Shown piece after piece: positions 52,670-62,219 of a stretch of 64,000 nt of DNA. The translations under genes and the position numbers were made by a program. The stretch comes from DAITQM01 sp039794245. Lineage in GTDB: Bacteria; Pseudomonadota; Gammaproteobacteria; Xanthomonadales; Wenzhouxiangellaceae. The notes under the pieces were generated by a model. The model was not told where the DNA came from and ran no database searches. It worked only from the letters and a program-made list of their open reading frames with translations. The stretch's first letter is position 1, and each line of letters begins with the position of its first letter. The stretch covers positions 70,357 through 134,356 of the forward strand of contig JBDIVS010000006.1 of NCBI GenBank assembly GCA_039794245.1, in the 5' to 3' direction.

Positions 52670-53032
52670 TCAGGCGCCGGCCGCAGTGCGCTCTTTTTCC
52701 AGAAATTCGAGGCTTTCGGCCGCGTGCCGGGCGTGCGGGATGACGATGGAACCGCCGACCATCAGCGCCACGGCGAGCGCTTCGTCGAGTTCGGGCCGCG
52801 TGCAGCCTTCCTCGATGCAGCGTTCGAGGTGGTAATCGATGCAGTCATTGCAGCGCAGGACCAGCGAGGCCGTAAGGCCGAGCAGTTCCTTGGTTTTGGC
52901 CGGCAGGACACCGGCGGTATAGACGGTTTTGTCCAGGCCGAAAAAACGCTTGACCGCCAGATTGTCGGTGGCCAGCACCTTGGCGTTGCCGGCGGCGCGG
53001 CGGGCGCGGAATTGTTCGAAGGGATGGGTCAT
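52670..53032 (-). CDS. Carboxymuconolactone decarboxylase family (AhpD-like) protein
   Basis: 120 residues, all-helical, with the redox motif LRCNDCIDYHLERC (CxxCxxxH) of AhpD-like peroxidase partners. Close relatives are often encoded near stress genes. It starts at ATG 53032 behind a moderate ribosome site. Activity is inferred from the motif. Confidence 0.85.
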   Translation of the reverse strand: MTHPFEQFRARRAAGNAKVLATDNLAVKRFFGLDKTVYTAGVLPAKTKELLGLTASLVLRCNDCIDYHLERCIEEGCTRPELDEALAVALMVGGSIVIPHARHAAESLEFLEKERTAAGA

Positions 53033-53101
53033 GAGGGCGGCTTGTCAACGATTGAAGATCAGGGGCGGCGACGATGATAACGCCGCCCGACCCCGCTCGC
53101 T

Positions 53102-54229
53102 TCAGGCATCGAAAAAACGCATGATTTCGTCGCGCCGGGCGCGGGCGTCGTCGCGGCCCATTTCGAGCAGGGCTTCGCAGAACGGCTTTTCGAACAAAAG
53201 GTAACTCGGCATCCGCATCCCGGCACCCCAGGCGCCGATGCTGCTGAGCAGATAGCGCACGGTGGAAGGCATCCGGTGGGAGTGGGCCGCCGCCAGGGTG
53301 CGCAGGTCGCGGCCGGGGCGCAAGAGCAGTGTCCGGATCGGTTTGAGCGGCGTTTCGGCCGCCTTCTCGGGCGGCAGCAGGCTCAAGGTATGGTTGATGC
53401 GGTTGAGACGCGCCAGGTCGGCCTGCAGGTTATCCATGAAAATGATATCCAGCATATGGGCGCCGATCTCGCCGAGGCCGGGGTATGCGGCGGCTCTGGG
53501 TTCGGGATCGGGCTGCTCGTCGCGCGTGCCGATGATCAACAGCTTGCGCGCCCCGAGGTGGATCGCCGGGCTGAGCGGCGCGGTCTGGCGCAGGCCACCG
53601 TCGCCGAAATACTCGTAGCCGATACATTCGGCCGGAAACAGCAGCGGCAGCGAGGCCGAAGCCATCAGGTGCGCGACACCGATTTTCGCCGGCCGGCCGA
53701 GGCGCCGCGGCCTGTGCCACGGAACGATGTCATCCGTGCCCTGGTAGAAACTGATCGCCGCGCTCGTCGTATAAGCCGAGGCGGTCACCGCCAGGGCGCG
53801 CAGCGCCCCGGAAGCGAGCGCTTCGGCGATGCCCTCGGGTTGGAATTCGCCTTCCAACAGGCGGCGCAGCGGCGCGTTGTCGAGCAGCGAACGCGGCTTG
53901 AACGGCCCGCGGCCGCCGGTCACCAGCGTGCTCAACCAGCACAGGCCGCTTTTCAGCACGGCGCCAAGGTCGGTGCGGTAGATATGATGGCAGGCCATGT
54001 TCGACCAGAAATGATCGAGCCGCTCCAGGCCGTGCATGAAGCGCCCGGCATGGCTGGCCAGCACCGCGGCATTGATCGCCCCGGCCGAGGTACCGGTGAT
54101 GATCGGAAACGGGTTCGCGGGCTCGCCGCGCATCTCCATGATCGCCTCCAGGGCACCGACCTGGTAGGCCGCCCGCGCCCCGCCGCCGGGCAGCATCAGG
54201 GCGCAACTGGGACATTCGGGCTGGTTCAT
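53102..54229 (-). CDS. Patatin-like phospholipase
   Basis: 375 residues. Oxyanion motif LMLPGGGARAAYQVGALEA, nucleophile GTSAGAINAAVLAS and catalytic Asp in YFGDGGLRQTAPLSPAIHLG. No signal peptide is seen. The AGGAG ribosome site precedes ATG 54229. A cytoplasmic or injected lipase or lysophospholipase is likely. It is divergent from the ECF sigma gene. Confidence 0.9.
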   Translation of the reverse strand: MNQPECPSCALMLPGGGARAAYQVGALEAIMEMRGEPANPFPIITGTSAGAINAAVLASHAGRFMHGLERLDHFWSNMACHHIYRTDLGAVLKSGLCWLSTLVTGGRGPFKPRSLLDNAPLRRLLEGEFQPEGIAEALASGALRALAVTASAYTTSAAISFYQGTDDIVPWHRPRRLGRPAKIGVAHLMASASLPLLFPAECIGYEYFGDGGLRQTAPLSPAIHLGARKLLIIGTRDEQPDPEPRAAAYPGLGEIGAHMLDIIFMDNLQADLARLNRINHTLSLLPPEKAAETPLKPIRTLLLRPGRDLRTLAAAHSHRMPSTVRYLLSSIGAWGAGMRMPSYLLFEKPFCEALLEMGRDDARARRDEIMRFFDA

Positions 54230-54437
54230 TCCGGACTCCTATCGAAGGGGGCAGGCGCGGGGCCTTCAGCCACTACGGGCGCGCCAGCCGGCCACGGACG
54301 GCAAAGAAAGGGGACCGCCCAATCGGCTTTCATACCACAAACCGCCCGCCGGCGCGACTTGCACCGCCCCCGGCGGTCTGCGATGATGGCCCGATGGTGA
54401 CATCCGGCAGTGTAAGCATTTTTCAGGAATCCCGGTC

Positions 54438-54968
54438 ATGAGGAGCACGGCCGAAAGGCAACGCCGTTTCGACGTTCTGGCGCGGCAGTACGCCAACGAC
54501 CTCTACCGCTATGCGCTGTGGTTGTGCGGCGATCCGACCCAGGCGCACGATCTGGTGCAGGAGACGTTTTTACGGGCCTGGCGGGCGCTCGACAGTCTGA
54601 AAGAGCAAAAAGCCGCCAAGGGCTGGTTGATCACGATCCTGCGCCGCGAACATGCGCGGGGCTTCGAGCGCAAGAACCTGCCGCTGACCGACATCGAGGA
54701 TGTGGTGATCGCCGATGAAGGCGAAATGGCGCCTGACGACCAGGCCGAGGTGCACTTGCTGCGACAGGAAATCGCCAAGTTGCCTCGAAAATACCGCGAG
54801 CCGCTGCTCCTGCAAGTGATCGGCGGCTACAGTTGCGAGGAAATTTCCGAACAACTCGGTCTGAGTAAAAGCGCGGTGATGACCCAATTGTTCCGGGCTC
54901 GCGAAAAGCTGAAAGCGGTCCTGAACACCGGCGATGGAACGATGAGCAATGTCCATGAACTACCTTGA
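54438..54968 (+). CDS. ECF-type RNA polymerase sigma factor
   Basis: 176 residues, intact. Region 2 (YANDLYRYALWLCGDPTQAH, then DLVQETFLRAWRALDSL) and region 4 (LPRKYREPLLLQVIGGYSCE, then EISEQLGLSKSAVMTQLFRAREKL). It overlaps the DUF3379 gene, the usual membrane anti-sigma partner for this class. The upstream 54400-54437 region may carry its own autoregulated promoter. Confidence 0.93.
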   Translation: MRSTAERQRRFDVLARQYANDLYRYALWLCGDPTQAHDLVQETFLRAWRALDSLKEQKAAKGWLITILRREHARGFERKNLPLTDIEDVVIADEGEMAPDDQAEVHLLRQEIAKLPRKYREPLLLQVIGGYSCEEISEQLGLSKSAVMTQLFRAREKLKAVLNTGDGTMSNVHELP

Positions 54969-55677
54969 ATTCAAGCGCCAACTGATGGTCGATCCCTACA
55001 CCCGGGATGCGGCGTTTCAGGAGGCAAAAGCGAACGACCCGCAGTGCGCCCGCGCCTGGCGCGAGGCGTCGGTCTTCGAGCACAAGCTGCGCGCCGCGCT
55101 GAACGTCGGTGTGCCCGGCGGGCTGGCCGAGCAGATCATTCTGCACCAATCGCTGAAGGCGGTCCGGCGCCCCATCTGGCCGCAGACGCTGGCCGCCAGC
55201 TTTGCCGCGGCGGCACTGACCTTCGGGCTTCTGACCTGGATGCACCAGCGGGAAATCGACCAGTTCCGCACCTTCGTCGCCGAGCACTGGCACAGCGACG
55301 GCGGCGAAATCCTCGGCCGGGCGACCAGCGGCGTGCCGATCGATGCCGCCGAGTTCCGCGCCGTGCTCGCCGCTGCCGGCCTCGACGCCGACGAAGCGCT
55401 GGTCCGGCAGGTGGCCTACGCCAAAAACTGCCCGACGCCGAATGCCCTCGGCGTTCACCTGGTGCTGCGCACCTCTGAGGGCCTGGTGACCGTGTTCTAC
55501 GCCCCGGGCCTGGTCAACCGCAAGGCGCGCGAAATGACCGTCGATGATTTCACGGCCCTGCTCGTCGGCCTGCAGGACGGCAGCATCGCGGTGATCGGCA
55601 AAACCAGGGCGGGCCGCGACGAGGCGCGCGCCGCGGTGGCCCGGTCGTTCAAACCGCTGGCCACGACGCGGACCTGA
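54949..55677 (+). CDS. DUF3379 membrane protein, probable anti-sigma factor
   Basis: 242 residues: an N-terminal cytoplasmic part (YLEFKRQLMVDPYTRDAAFQ), one membrane helix (TLAASFAAAALTFGLLTW) and a C-terminal periplasmic domain. It overlaps the sigma gene by 20 bases (ATG 54949 inside), so translation is coupled. DUF3379 proteins normally sit beside an ECF sigma; holding it at the membrane is the expected role (family inference). Confidence 0.85.
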   Translation: MSMNYLEFKRQLMVDPYTRDAAFQEAKANDPQCARAWREASVFEHKLRAALNVGVPGGLAEQIILHQSLKAVRRPIWPQTLAASFAAAALTFGLLTWMHQREIDQFRTFVAEHWHSDGGEILGRATSGVPIDAAEFRAVLAAAGLDADEALVRQVAYAKNCPTPNALGVHLVLRTSEGLVTVFYAPGLVNRKAREMTVDDFTALLVGLQDGSIAVIGKTRAGRDEARAAVARSFKPLATTRT

Positions 55678-56352
55678 GCGCCCGCCGCTCAACCCCGACC
55701 CACTCTCACATCTCCTTAATCGTCATTCCGGACGCGCCCGCGGCAGCGGGCGCGATCCGGACAAATTCGTCGGGAAAGAATTTGGACGCACCAAAGGCGA
55801 CCTCGCAGGGGTACGCGCCAGAACGGCGCGCATATATCCAGATAAAAGATTCCTCTCGCCAAGACCGTCGGGATATACAAAGTCACACGCGGACGGAATT
55901 CCGGTCTGGCATATCAGCCTGCACCTGGATCGAATGGTTCGCAAACGCCGGTCACTGATTGGATTCCACCACGAACACGAAGCGCACTAAGGTCTCGCTT
56001 CGGCAGATTCTATCCTTCGTGATCCTTCGTGACCTTCGTGGTGAAAAATAATTTTACTGGATTCCCGCTTTCGCGGGAATGACAAAAATAAGGTGGGGTC
56101 CGCTTTCGTCTGTCTGCGTGCGTATACACACAGGCAGGCGGGAATGACGAAAGCAGGGGATTTCGGCAATCCCTGCCGGAATGACCAATCGCCGAAACGG
56201 AGGCGAGTACACCCACCCCCGGAACGGTCGAATTTCGTATACCCACCGGCAGAGCCAGTGATTTTGCTCAATAAAAGATGATCGGGTGAGCCGTTGCCCG
56301 CCCGGATCATTCATCCGGCGGCCGGTGCAGGGATGCACCGCCGCCAGCGGTT
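55678..56352. other. Intergenic region rich in repeats
   Basis: 675 bases with no gene. It holds TCATTCCGGACGCGC (55723-55737) and the dispersed repeat copy B. ATTCCCGC-TTT-CGCGGGAAT (56061-56080) and CAGGGGATTTCGGCAATCCCTG-type hairpins follow (about 56153-56174). Hairpins of this kind, with GGAATGAC ends, are common intergenic repeats. Confidence 0.55.
55851..56061. repeat. Dispersed ~211-bp repeat, copy B
   Basis: It aligns end to end with 27891-28104 (starts TCCTCTCGCCAAGACCGTC, ends TAATTTTACTGGAT). The inner part carries CCACGAACACGAAGCGCAC and its inverse CTTCGTGACCTTCGTGG, so the single strand could fold into a long hairpin. Confidence 0.7.
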
Positions 56353-58113
56353 TCAGCGCGGTTTGACGATTCTCCGGCCCACGGCGCGGGCGACGATGCG
56401 CAGCCGGTCGCGCAGCGGGAAGCGTCCCAGCACGGTTTTCACAACACCCTGAGTGAAGCGCGTGCGCTTGCGATAATCGATCCGGACATCGACGACGACC
56501 GGCCGGCCAGTATCGGCGACCTTGAATGCCTCGTCCAGCGCCGCGCCGATCGCCGCATCGTTTTCGATCACCAGATACGCCGCGCCCGTCGCCTCGGCGA
56601 TCCCCGCCAGGCGCACCTCGCCAAGCACGGTGCAGGTCTTGCGGTTGTACGGAATCTCCTGGCCCTGGGCGATCTGCGACAGTTCGCCGTCGTTGAACAC
56701 GAAAATCACGACCCCGGCGCCGTAGCTGGCGGCGGTCGTCAATTCCATGCCGGTCATCAAAAACGCGCCGTCGCCGGCGATGCCGACCACCCGCCGTTCG
56801 GGCCGGGCCAGCTTGGCGCCGATCGCCGCCGGCACGCAATAGCCCATCGCATTGAAATCGGTCGGACAGATCACGGTCCTGGGCCCGGCTACCTGAAACA
56901 GCTCGGCCGTCAGATAGGTATGGTTGCCATCGTCGATGGTGACGATCGCCTCGTCGCCGAGCGCCCGGCGGAGGGCATCGAAAAAACGCAGCGGATTGAC
57001 CCTATCGCTGCCGATGGCCAGCCATTCGTCGCGGTAGGATCGCTTGTCACGGGCAATCTCGGCCGCAACCGCTTCCCGCCGCGCCGCGGCGTCAATGCCC
57101 GCCGCCTCGAGGCGGCGGCGCAACGCCGGGATCAGCACCCGGGCGTCGCCTTCGATCGCGACCTTGGCCGGGAAATTGCGCCCCAGCACCTCGCCGTCGA
57201 TATCGAGGTGCACCAGGTTTTCGGGCACCCGGCAGCCGAAGCTGCCGGTCGGGATTTCGGCGAAACGGGTGCCGATCGCGAGCAGCGCGTCGATTTCGGC
57301 GAAGGCCCGCTCCGCAGCCGGCACCGCGGCCCGGCTGAACCCCATCCCGGCATGCAGCGGGTGCGCCGCGGGAAAGGCGCTCAGGCCCTGCAACGTGGTG
57401 CTGACCGGTGCCCCCAGGCAATCGGCGATGGCGATCGTCTCGGCAACGACATCGACCGCGCCCCAACCGACGAACAACCCCGGACGGCGCGCCGCGACGA
57501 GCAGTTCTACAGCAGCATCGAGCTGCGCTTCCTGTTCCGGGGTCAGGGCCGGCAGCACCGGCGGCTCGCATGCCGGTACGGCCCCGGCTTCGCCCTTGAC
57601 CAGTTGCACATTGACCGGAATCTCGACCATCACCGGCCCCGGCCGGCCGCTGACCGCCAGGCGGTAGGCGGCGAAGATCGCCGGCACGATCTCCTCGTGG
57701 CGGCTGACCTTCCACGTCTGCTTGGTCAGGCTGGCCAGCAGGACGTGCTGGTCGATCTCGTGGATCTGGTAGCGATAGCGAAGATCGGTTCTGATGCCGC
57801 CGGTGATGATCAGAAGCGGGATACCGCCGAGCCAGGCTTCGCCGATGCCGCTTAAGGCATGCGTGATCCCGGCCGCCGGTACGGTCACCATCACTCCGAT
57901 TTCGCCGGCCGCAGTCCGGCTGACGGCATCGGCCATGAACGCGGCGCTCATCTCGTGGGTGACTAGAATCGGGGTGATCTTCGACGATTGGCCAAGCTCG
58001 TCGTAGATCTCGGTGTTGTGGACGCCGGGTATGCCGAATGTCCGGCCGACCGGCAGGCATTCAAGCGCCTCGCGCACCAGCCGGGCGCCGGTTCTGGTGG
58101 GTCCGGGATTCAT
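56353..58113 (-). CDS. TPP-dependent enzyme, acetolactate-synthase-like
   Basis: 586 residues. The PYR-domain activating Glu lies in LVTHEMSAAFMADAV, and the central FAD/ADP-like domain follows. The PP-domain TPP/Mg motif is GDGAFLMTGMELTTA, ending VFNDGELSQIAQG. Full length for IlvB/benzoylformate decarboxylase-type enzymes, but no IlvN small subunit is adjacent, so a catabolic or oxalyl/2-oxoacid decarboxylase role is possible. The C-terminal basic tail is unusual (VARAVGRRIVKPR). Confidence 0.85.
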   Translation of the reverse strand: MNPGPTRTGARLVREALECLPVGRTFGIPGVHNTEIYDELGQSSKITPILVTHEMSAAFMADAVSRTAAGEIGVMVTVPAAGITHALSGIGEAWLGGIPLLIITGGIRTDLRYRYQIHEIDQHVLLASLTKQTWKVSRHEEIVPAIFAAYRLAVSGRPGPVMVEIPVNVQLVKGEAGAVPACEPPVLPALTPEQEAQLDAAVELLVAARRPGLFVGWGAVDVVAETIAIADCLGAPVSTTLQGLSAFPAAHPLHAGMGFSRAAVPAAERAFAEIDALLAIGTRFAEIPTGSFGCRVPENLVHLDIDGEVLGRNFPAKVAIEGDARVLIPALRRRLEAAGIDAAARREAVAAEIARDKRSYRDEWLAIGSDRVNPLRFFDALRRALGDEAIVTIDDGNHTYLTAELFQVAGPRTVICPTDFNAMGYCVPAAIGAKLARPERRVVGIAGDGAFLMTGMELTTAASYGAGVVIFVFNDGELSQIAQGQEIPYNRKTCTVLGEVRLAGIAEATGAAYLVIENDAAIGAALDEAFKVADTGRPVVVDVRIDYRKRTRFTQGVVKTVLGRFPLRDRLRIVARAVGRRIVKPR

Positions 58114-58173
58114 CTCGCAATGGCCTCGCTCACTGGAATAAACGGTGCGGCCGGCCGTCTCAAGAGCCCGGTT

Positions 58174-58914
58174 TCAAACCACTTCAACGACCAGGGCCGG
58201 ATCGAAATCGGGATTCAGCGCCTGCGGAAAATAACCGCGCGGATTGCACACGACCCGCGTTGCCGCAATCTTGTAATCATAACTGGTATGGGTGTGGCCA
58301 TGGATCCACAGCGCCGGGCGGTGGCGGGTGATCAGCGCTTCGAGGTCACTGGCATAGGCGGCGCTGAGCAGGTCGCCGGCATACCGCCCCGGCACCGAAT
58401 GGGCGCTCGGCGCGTGGTGGGTCACGACGACCGTCGGCCCGCCGAACGGCTCGGCCAGCCGCGCCTCCAGCCAGGCGCGGGAGGCGCGATGCCGGCGATA
58501 CGCCGCGGCCGGGGTAAATGCCGCGCCATGATCGGCGATCAGGCGGAAATCGTTCATCATCATCGCCGCGCGCAGCATCGCCAGCTCGCGCTCCTCGGCC
58601 CCGAACAAGGCGAAATCGGTCCACAGCATGGTGCCGAGAAAGCGCACGCCGCCGATCCGCACTTCCTCGTCTTCGAGCAGATGCACCTTGGGCGGCGCGG
58701 CGCGGCGCAGTTCGGCCAACAGCGATAAATCCTGGCGGTAGAACTCGTGGTTGCCGGGCACATAGACAACCGGCCGGGCCGCCTGCGCAGCGAACGCCAG
58801 CCCGCGGTTACCGACGCCGACATCGCCGGCCAGGATCAGGACATCGGCCCCGACCTCCGGGAGCGAAAAAGCGCCGAATTCGGTGTGCAGATCGCTGAGG
58901 ACATGGAGTTTCAC
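58174..58914 (-). CDS. Calcineurin-like metallophosphoesterase
   Basis: 246 residues with all five metal motifs: LSDLHTEF, LAGDVGVG, VPGNHEFY, VVTHHAPSAH and WIHGHTHTSYDY. It hydrolyses phosphate esters (substrate unknown). 60 bases separate it from the TPP enzyme start. Cytoplasmic, no signal peptide. Confidence 0.9.
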   Translation of the reverse strand: MKLHVLSDLHTEFGAFSLPEVGADVLILAGDVGVGNRGLAFAAQAARPVVYVPGNHEFYRQDLSLLAELRRAAPPKVHLLEDEEVRIGGVRFLGTMLWTDFALFGAEERELAMLRAAMMMNDFRLIADHGAAFTPAAAYRRHRASRAWLEARLAEPFGGPTVVVTHHAPSAHSVPGRYAGDLLSAAYASDLEALITRHRPALWIHGHTHTSYDYKIAATRVVCNPRGYFPQALNPDFDPALVVEVV

Positions 58915-58981
58915 GCGGCAAGGTTACCTGTTTCCGGGCGGGCAGAACCCGGCGCAGTCCGAATCGGACCTATCATGTATA

Positions 58982-59214
58982 CCCAACTGTTGCATAAATT
59001 CCCGGAATTCTCGGTCAAGCGGGCGAGTGCAGCTTGTCCGATTTGCCGCGGCAGCGTAGTTATTCCTACGGTTCAAGGCAAAGCTGCCGCCCGCTTGGGC
59101 GAGAAACCGGGCGCGTCACCCCAGGTGAATTCGATGCTTTAACTAACATTCTCATAACTTATTGATTTAATGAAGAAATCTATAAATTCAAGCACAATAT
59201 ATGCAACTGTTTGG
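58982..59214. mobile_element. Miniature inverted-repeat element, copy 2 (full length)
   Basis: 233 bases, left end CCCAACTGTTGCATAAATT, right end GCAACTGTTTGG, flanked by TATA on both sides (58978-58981, 59215-59218), a likely 4-base target duplication. In reverse orientation it matches copy 1 at 13176-13332 nearly base for base but keeps a middle segment. That segment holds an inner hairpin, GCGGCAGC...GCTGCCGC. No open frame. Confidence 0.8.
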
Positions 59215-59294
59215 TATATATAACGGATTTTTCGATCAAAAAGCGTCAACAACCTGCATCGACGCTGGTCAAGGAACGCGTGGCCGGAGAAATG

Positions 59295-61364
59295 TCACCC
59301 ACCGTGGCGCAGTTCGCGGCTGATCAGTGAGGCCAGGTAGTCGCGGTAGCGGGTCAGATAATCGTCGCCGCCTTCGGCGTTACGCAGCCACGGGTTCATC
59401 AGCGTGTGGCGGATCAGGTACACGTGATCGGCGTCGCGCGCCGGATCGCGGATATCGGTGGTGAATGTCGCAGTATCGACGCCGAGCCGGCCGGCCAGGT
59501 CGGCGGCCGCCTCGGCGCCCAGCGCCCGGCGGGAGATCGTCGTATGCGAGCCGATGAACTGGCGGGTTTGCAGCGGCTGGGCGTTGTCCACCGCCAAGTG
59601 GCGATAAAGCCGCCGGCTAAATTCGTTGACGACGGCGAGGTGGCGATTGCCGGCCGGATTGACCGCCAAGCAGATCAAGTTGGTGTCCGGTTCCACCGGA
59701 ATCAACAGCCGGCAATACGTCTCGAGCCGAACCGCCAACTCGCGCAAAAGATCGTAGAGCTTTTCGCTGGCCCGCACCGTCTGCCGGCAGAGCCGGCCGA
59801 AATGATCGCAATCGAGCGGCACCACCTGGTGCGTCAGCCACACCGCGGCGGCGTGCGAGCCGGCTTTCGACCCTTCTAGGATGTAATCGCCGAGTTCGCG
59901 CAGCCGGCGGTGGCCGCTGGCATCGTCGTCGCTCTGTCCGTCGTAGAGATACGGCGGGCGTTCGCCGACCAGCTCGGTCAGGCGGTGGTCGCGGGCGACC
60001 AGCGCCCCGGCCCCGAACGGCACATAGCCGAGTTTGTGCGGGTCGATGGTGACGGTATCGGCGGTGGCGAGCGCGGTAAAGGCACGATAGACCGGTTCGC
60101 TCGGAAAATAACGGAATTGCTCGCGCAGCCGCTCGCGGGCGACCCGTGTACCGTCCACGGCGCGGAACATCGTCGTCAGATAACCACCCCAGGCGGCATC
60201 GATGTGGACCGCGAAACCGAAGCCGCGCGCCGCCCACTGATCGCGCTGGCGCATGATTTCATCGACCGGATCGATGCTGCCGAATTCGGTCGTGCCGAGC
60301 ACCCCGACCACGGCCAGCACCGGCTGTTTCTGCTTTTCGGCCGCGGCGAGCCGTTCAGCCAGCGCCCCGCTATCGAGCCGCATCCGCCGATCGGTCGGGA
60401 TCAGCTCGAGCTGGTCGCGGCCGATGCCGAGCAGGGTCATCGCTTTTTTCCACGAATAATGCGCCGTCGCCGGCGCCAGTACGCGCGGCGGCGTGATCCG
60501 GTGGTGGGCGAAGTACGCCGCACCGAGCTGTTCGTGGCGGGCCGCTTCGACCAAGCCCTGCCAACGGGTGCGTTCGGCCGGGGCCATTGCCGTGAGGAGC
60601 GCAAGATAGCGCCGGTGCAGATCCAGCGCCTGGGTCACCGTGAAATTGGCCAACTGCCAAGGATCGAGCGCGGCGAGCGCCGGCTCGCCGGGCAACGGGG
60701 CGGCAAGTGGTAAACCGGCGCGCGCCACCACCGCTAGCGCCGGGGGATAGAGCCGGGCGGCACGCAGCAACCACAAGGCTTCGAAATTGGCCAGTGTGCC
60801 GCCGGAGGTGATATGGCCGAAAGCGCGCGGCCCCGCAGCGCCATCGGGATCCATGCCGAGCAGGGTCGCCAGTTGCCGGCCGACCTCGAGTTCTAGATCG
60901 AGCGTGGTCGGCGCCGCCTCGTGCGCGACGTTGTTCGGGTTGTACAAGGTCGTGACAAGCTGCGCCAGAAGACCGGCGAGCAGCGGATCGGAGGCCATGT
61001 GGCCGATGTAGCGCGGCGCAAAAAACGGCACCGATTTTTTGAGGTCGGCCGACAATTTGAACAGCGCCTGTTCGAGGCGGGCCATCGCCTGTTCGTAATC
61101 GGCAAGGTAGCGCATGGCGACCGGAATCGCCGGGGTGTCCTCGGGGTGGAAATTGCGCCGCCAGTAAACGTGGTCGCGGACAAACCCGGTCAGCAGGTTT
61201 TCCAGCATCGTGCCGTTTTCGCCGGCCGGGCCGACAAACAGCGGCGCAAGGTAAGCATGGTCGGCCGTATCGAGCGCATCGCCGGCCTCCGGCCGGCGGG
61301 CGATGGCCCGCACCCGCCCCGGCGGCAGAGCCGGCGGCGGCCCGGCCGGTGGGGCGGTGACCAT
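59295..61364 (-). CDS. Group II PLP-dependent decarboxylase
   Basis: 689 residues, aromatic-L-amino-acid/glutamate decarboxylase-like fold, longer than the 480-residue classic. PLP-binding: AVHIDAAWGGYLTTMF and the Schiff-base Lys in VTIDPHKLGYVPFGAGAL. GHITSGGTLANFEALWLLR is the substrate loop region. Its ATG overlaps the FNR-type gene stop (TGATG), so it is co-translated with the oxygen-sensing regulator. Substrate unknown. Confidence 0.85.
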   Translation of the reverse strand: MVTAPPAGPPPALPPGRVRAIARRPEAGDALDTADHAYLAPLFVGPAGENGTMLENLLTGFVRDHVYWRRNFHPEDTPAIPVAMRYLADYEQAMARLEQALFKLSADLKKSVPFFAPRYIGHMASDPLLAGLLAQLVTTLYNPNNVAHEAAPTTLDLELEVGRQLATLLGMDPDGAAGPRAFGHITSGGTLANFEALWLLRAARLYPPALAVVARAGLPLAAPLPGEPALAALDPWQLANFTVTQALDLHRRYLALLTAMAPAERTRWQGLVEAARHEQLGAAYFAHHRITPPRVLAPATAHYSWKKAMTLLGIGRDQLELIPTDRRMRLDSGALAERLAAAEKQKQPVLAVVGVLGTTEFGSIDPVDEIMRQRDQWAARGFGFAVHIDAAWGGYLTTMFRAVDGTRVARERLREQFRYFPSEPVYRAFTALATADTVTIDPHKLGYVPFGAGALVARDHRLTELVGERPPYLYDGQSDDDASGHRRLRELGDYILEGSKAGSHAAAVWLTHQVVPLDCDHFGRLCRQTVRASEKLYDLLRELAVRLETYCRLLIPVEPDTNLICLAVNPAGNRHLAVVNEFSRRLYRHLAVDNAQPLQTRQFIGSHTTISRRALGAEAAADLAGRLGVDTATFTTDIRDPARDADHVYLIRHTLMNPWLRNAEGGDDYLTRYRDYLASLISRELRHGG

Positions 61365-62116
61365 CAGGCCGAACCGATACCGGCCAGTTCGGCGAGCACG
61401 GCGTGGTCCGGAATCGCCAGCCGCTTGCCATGGACCTTGAGCAGGCCCTCGTTTTGCAGACGGTGCAGCGAGCGGCTGACGGTCTCGATCGTCATGCCGA
61501 GATAGTTGGCGATATCGCGGCGGTCCATGCCGAGCTTCAACTCACCGCCGGCCACCGGGCCGCGGGCCGAACGGCAGGCCAGATCGGCGATGAAAGCCGC
61601 GACCCGGCGCCGCGCCTCGAGCCGGTTGTGGACGCTCGCCTGGCGGCGCCCGGCGGCCAGACGCCGGGCGACGACGGCCGGCAGATCGCGCTGCAGCGAA
61701 GCGATCTTCGGCAGCCAGCGCAACATCTCGCCGACCCGTATCTCGCAGTACTCGACCGCTTCCAGGGCGACGGCGAAATCGTCGCGCTGTTCCTGGGCCA
61801 GCGCTTCCAGGCCGACCAGTTCGCCGGGCAGATGAAAACCTTCGACGATCTCCTCGCCGCCGGCGCTGAGCATATAGGTCTTCAGCGTGCCCGAGCGGAC
61901 GGCGTAGATCGACCGCGCCGGCTGGCCGGCGTGATAGAGCACCTCGCCACGGCCGAGCCGGCGGCGCTGGCGGATGCAGTTGCAGAACACGGCCTGCTGC
62001 TCGCGGCTCAAGCCGCGTGGCAGGCACAGTGGATAAAGGTCGCATTCGGCGCAGGCCACCGCCGAGCGCGGCGGCACCGTCGCCGGAGCGGCAGCCGAAT
62101 GAGGCGTGGTATCCAT
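61364..62116 (-). CDS. fnr: FNR-family oxygen-responsive regulator
   Basis: 250 residues from ATG 62116. Cys22, Cys25, Cys31 (ACAECDLYPLCL) and Cys124 (VEYCEIRV) match the four ligands of the E. coli FNR iron-sulfur cluster in spacing. The recognition helix reads TIETVSRSLHRLQ, with the E..SR signature that reads TTGAT half-sites. It should dimerise without oxygen and activate or repress from FNR boxes. One such box (62187-62200) lies in its own upstream region and another precedes the nor operon. It is translationally coupled to the PLP decarboxylase. Confidence 0.9.
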   Translation of the reverse strand: MDTTPHSAAAPATVPPRSAVACAECDLYPLCLPRGLSREQQAVFCNCIRQRRRLGRGEVLYHAGQPARSIYAVRSGTLKTYMLSAGGEEIVEGFHLPGELVGLEALAQEQRDDFAVALEAVEYCEIRVGEMLRWLPKIASLQRDLPAVVARRLAAGRRQASVHNRLEARRRVAAFIADLACRSARGPVAGGELKLGMDRRDIANYLGMTIETVSRSLHRLQNEGLLKVHGKRLAIPDHAVLAELAGIGSA

Positions 62117-62186
62117 GTCGAGGCACCGGTGATGGTCAAATGAATAATCCGTGCTTGACAGGATGCCATGCCGCGATGCATGTAAA

Positions 62187-62200
62187 TTGACCTCGATCAA
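62187..62200 (-). promoter_or_regulatory. FNR box upstream of fnr (TTGACCTCGATCAA)
   Basis: TTGAC-CTCG-ATCAA differs from the consensus TTGATnnnnATCAA at one base. It lies 71 bases upstream of the regulator start and 20 bases past the ubiD stop, consistent with autoregulation. The -10 candidate downstream is weak. Confidence 0.6.
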
Positions 62201-62219
62201 AATCGCCTCTGGACCGGGT

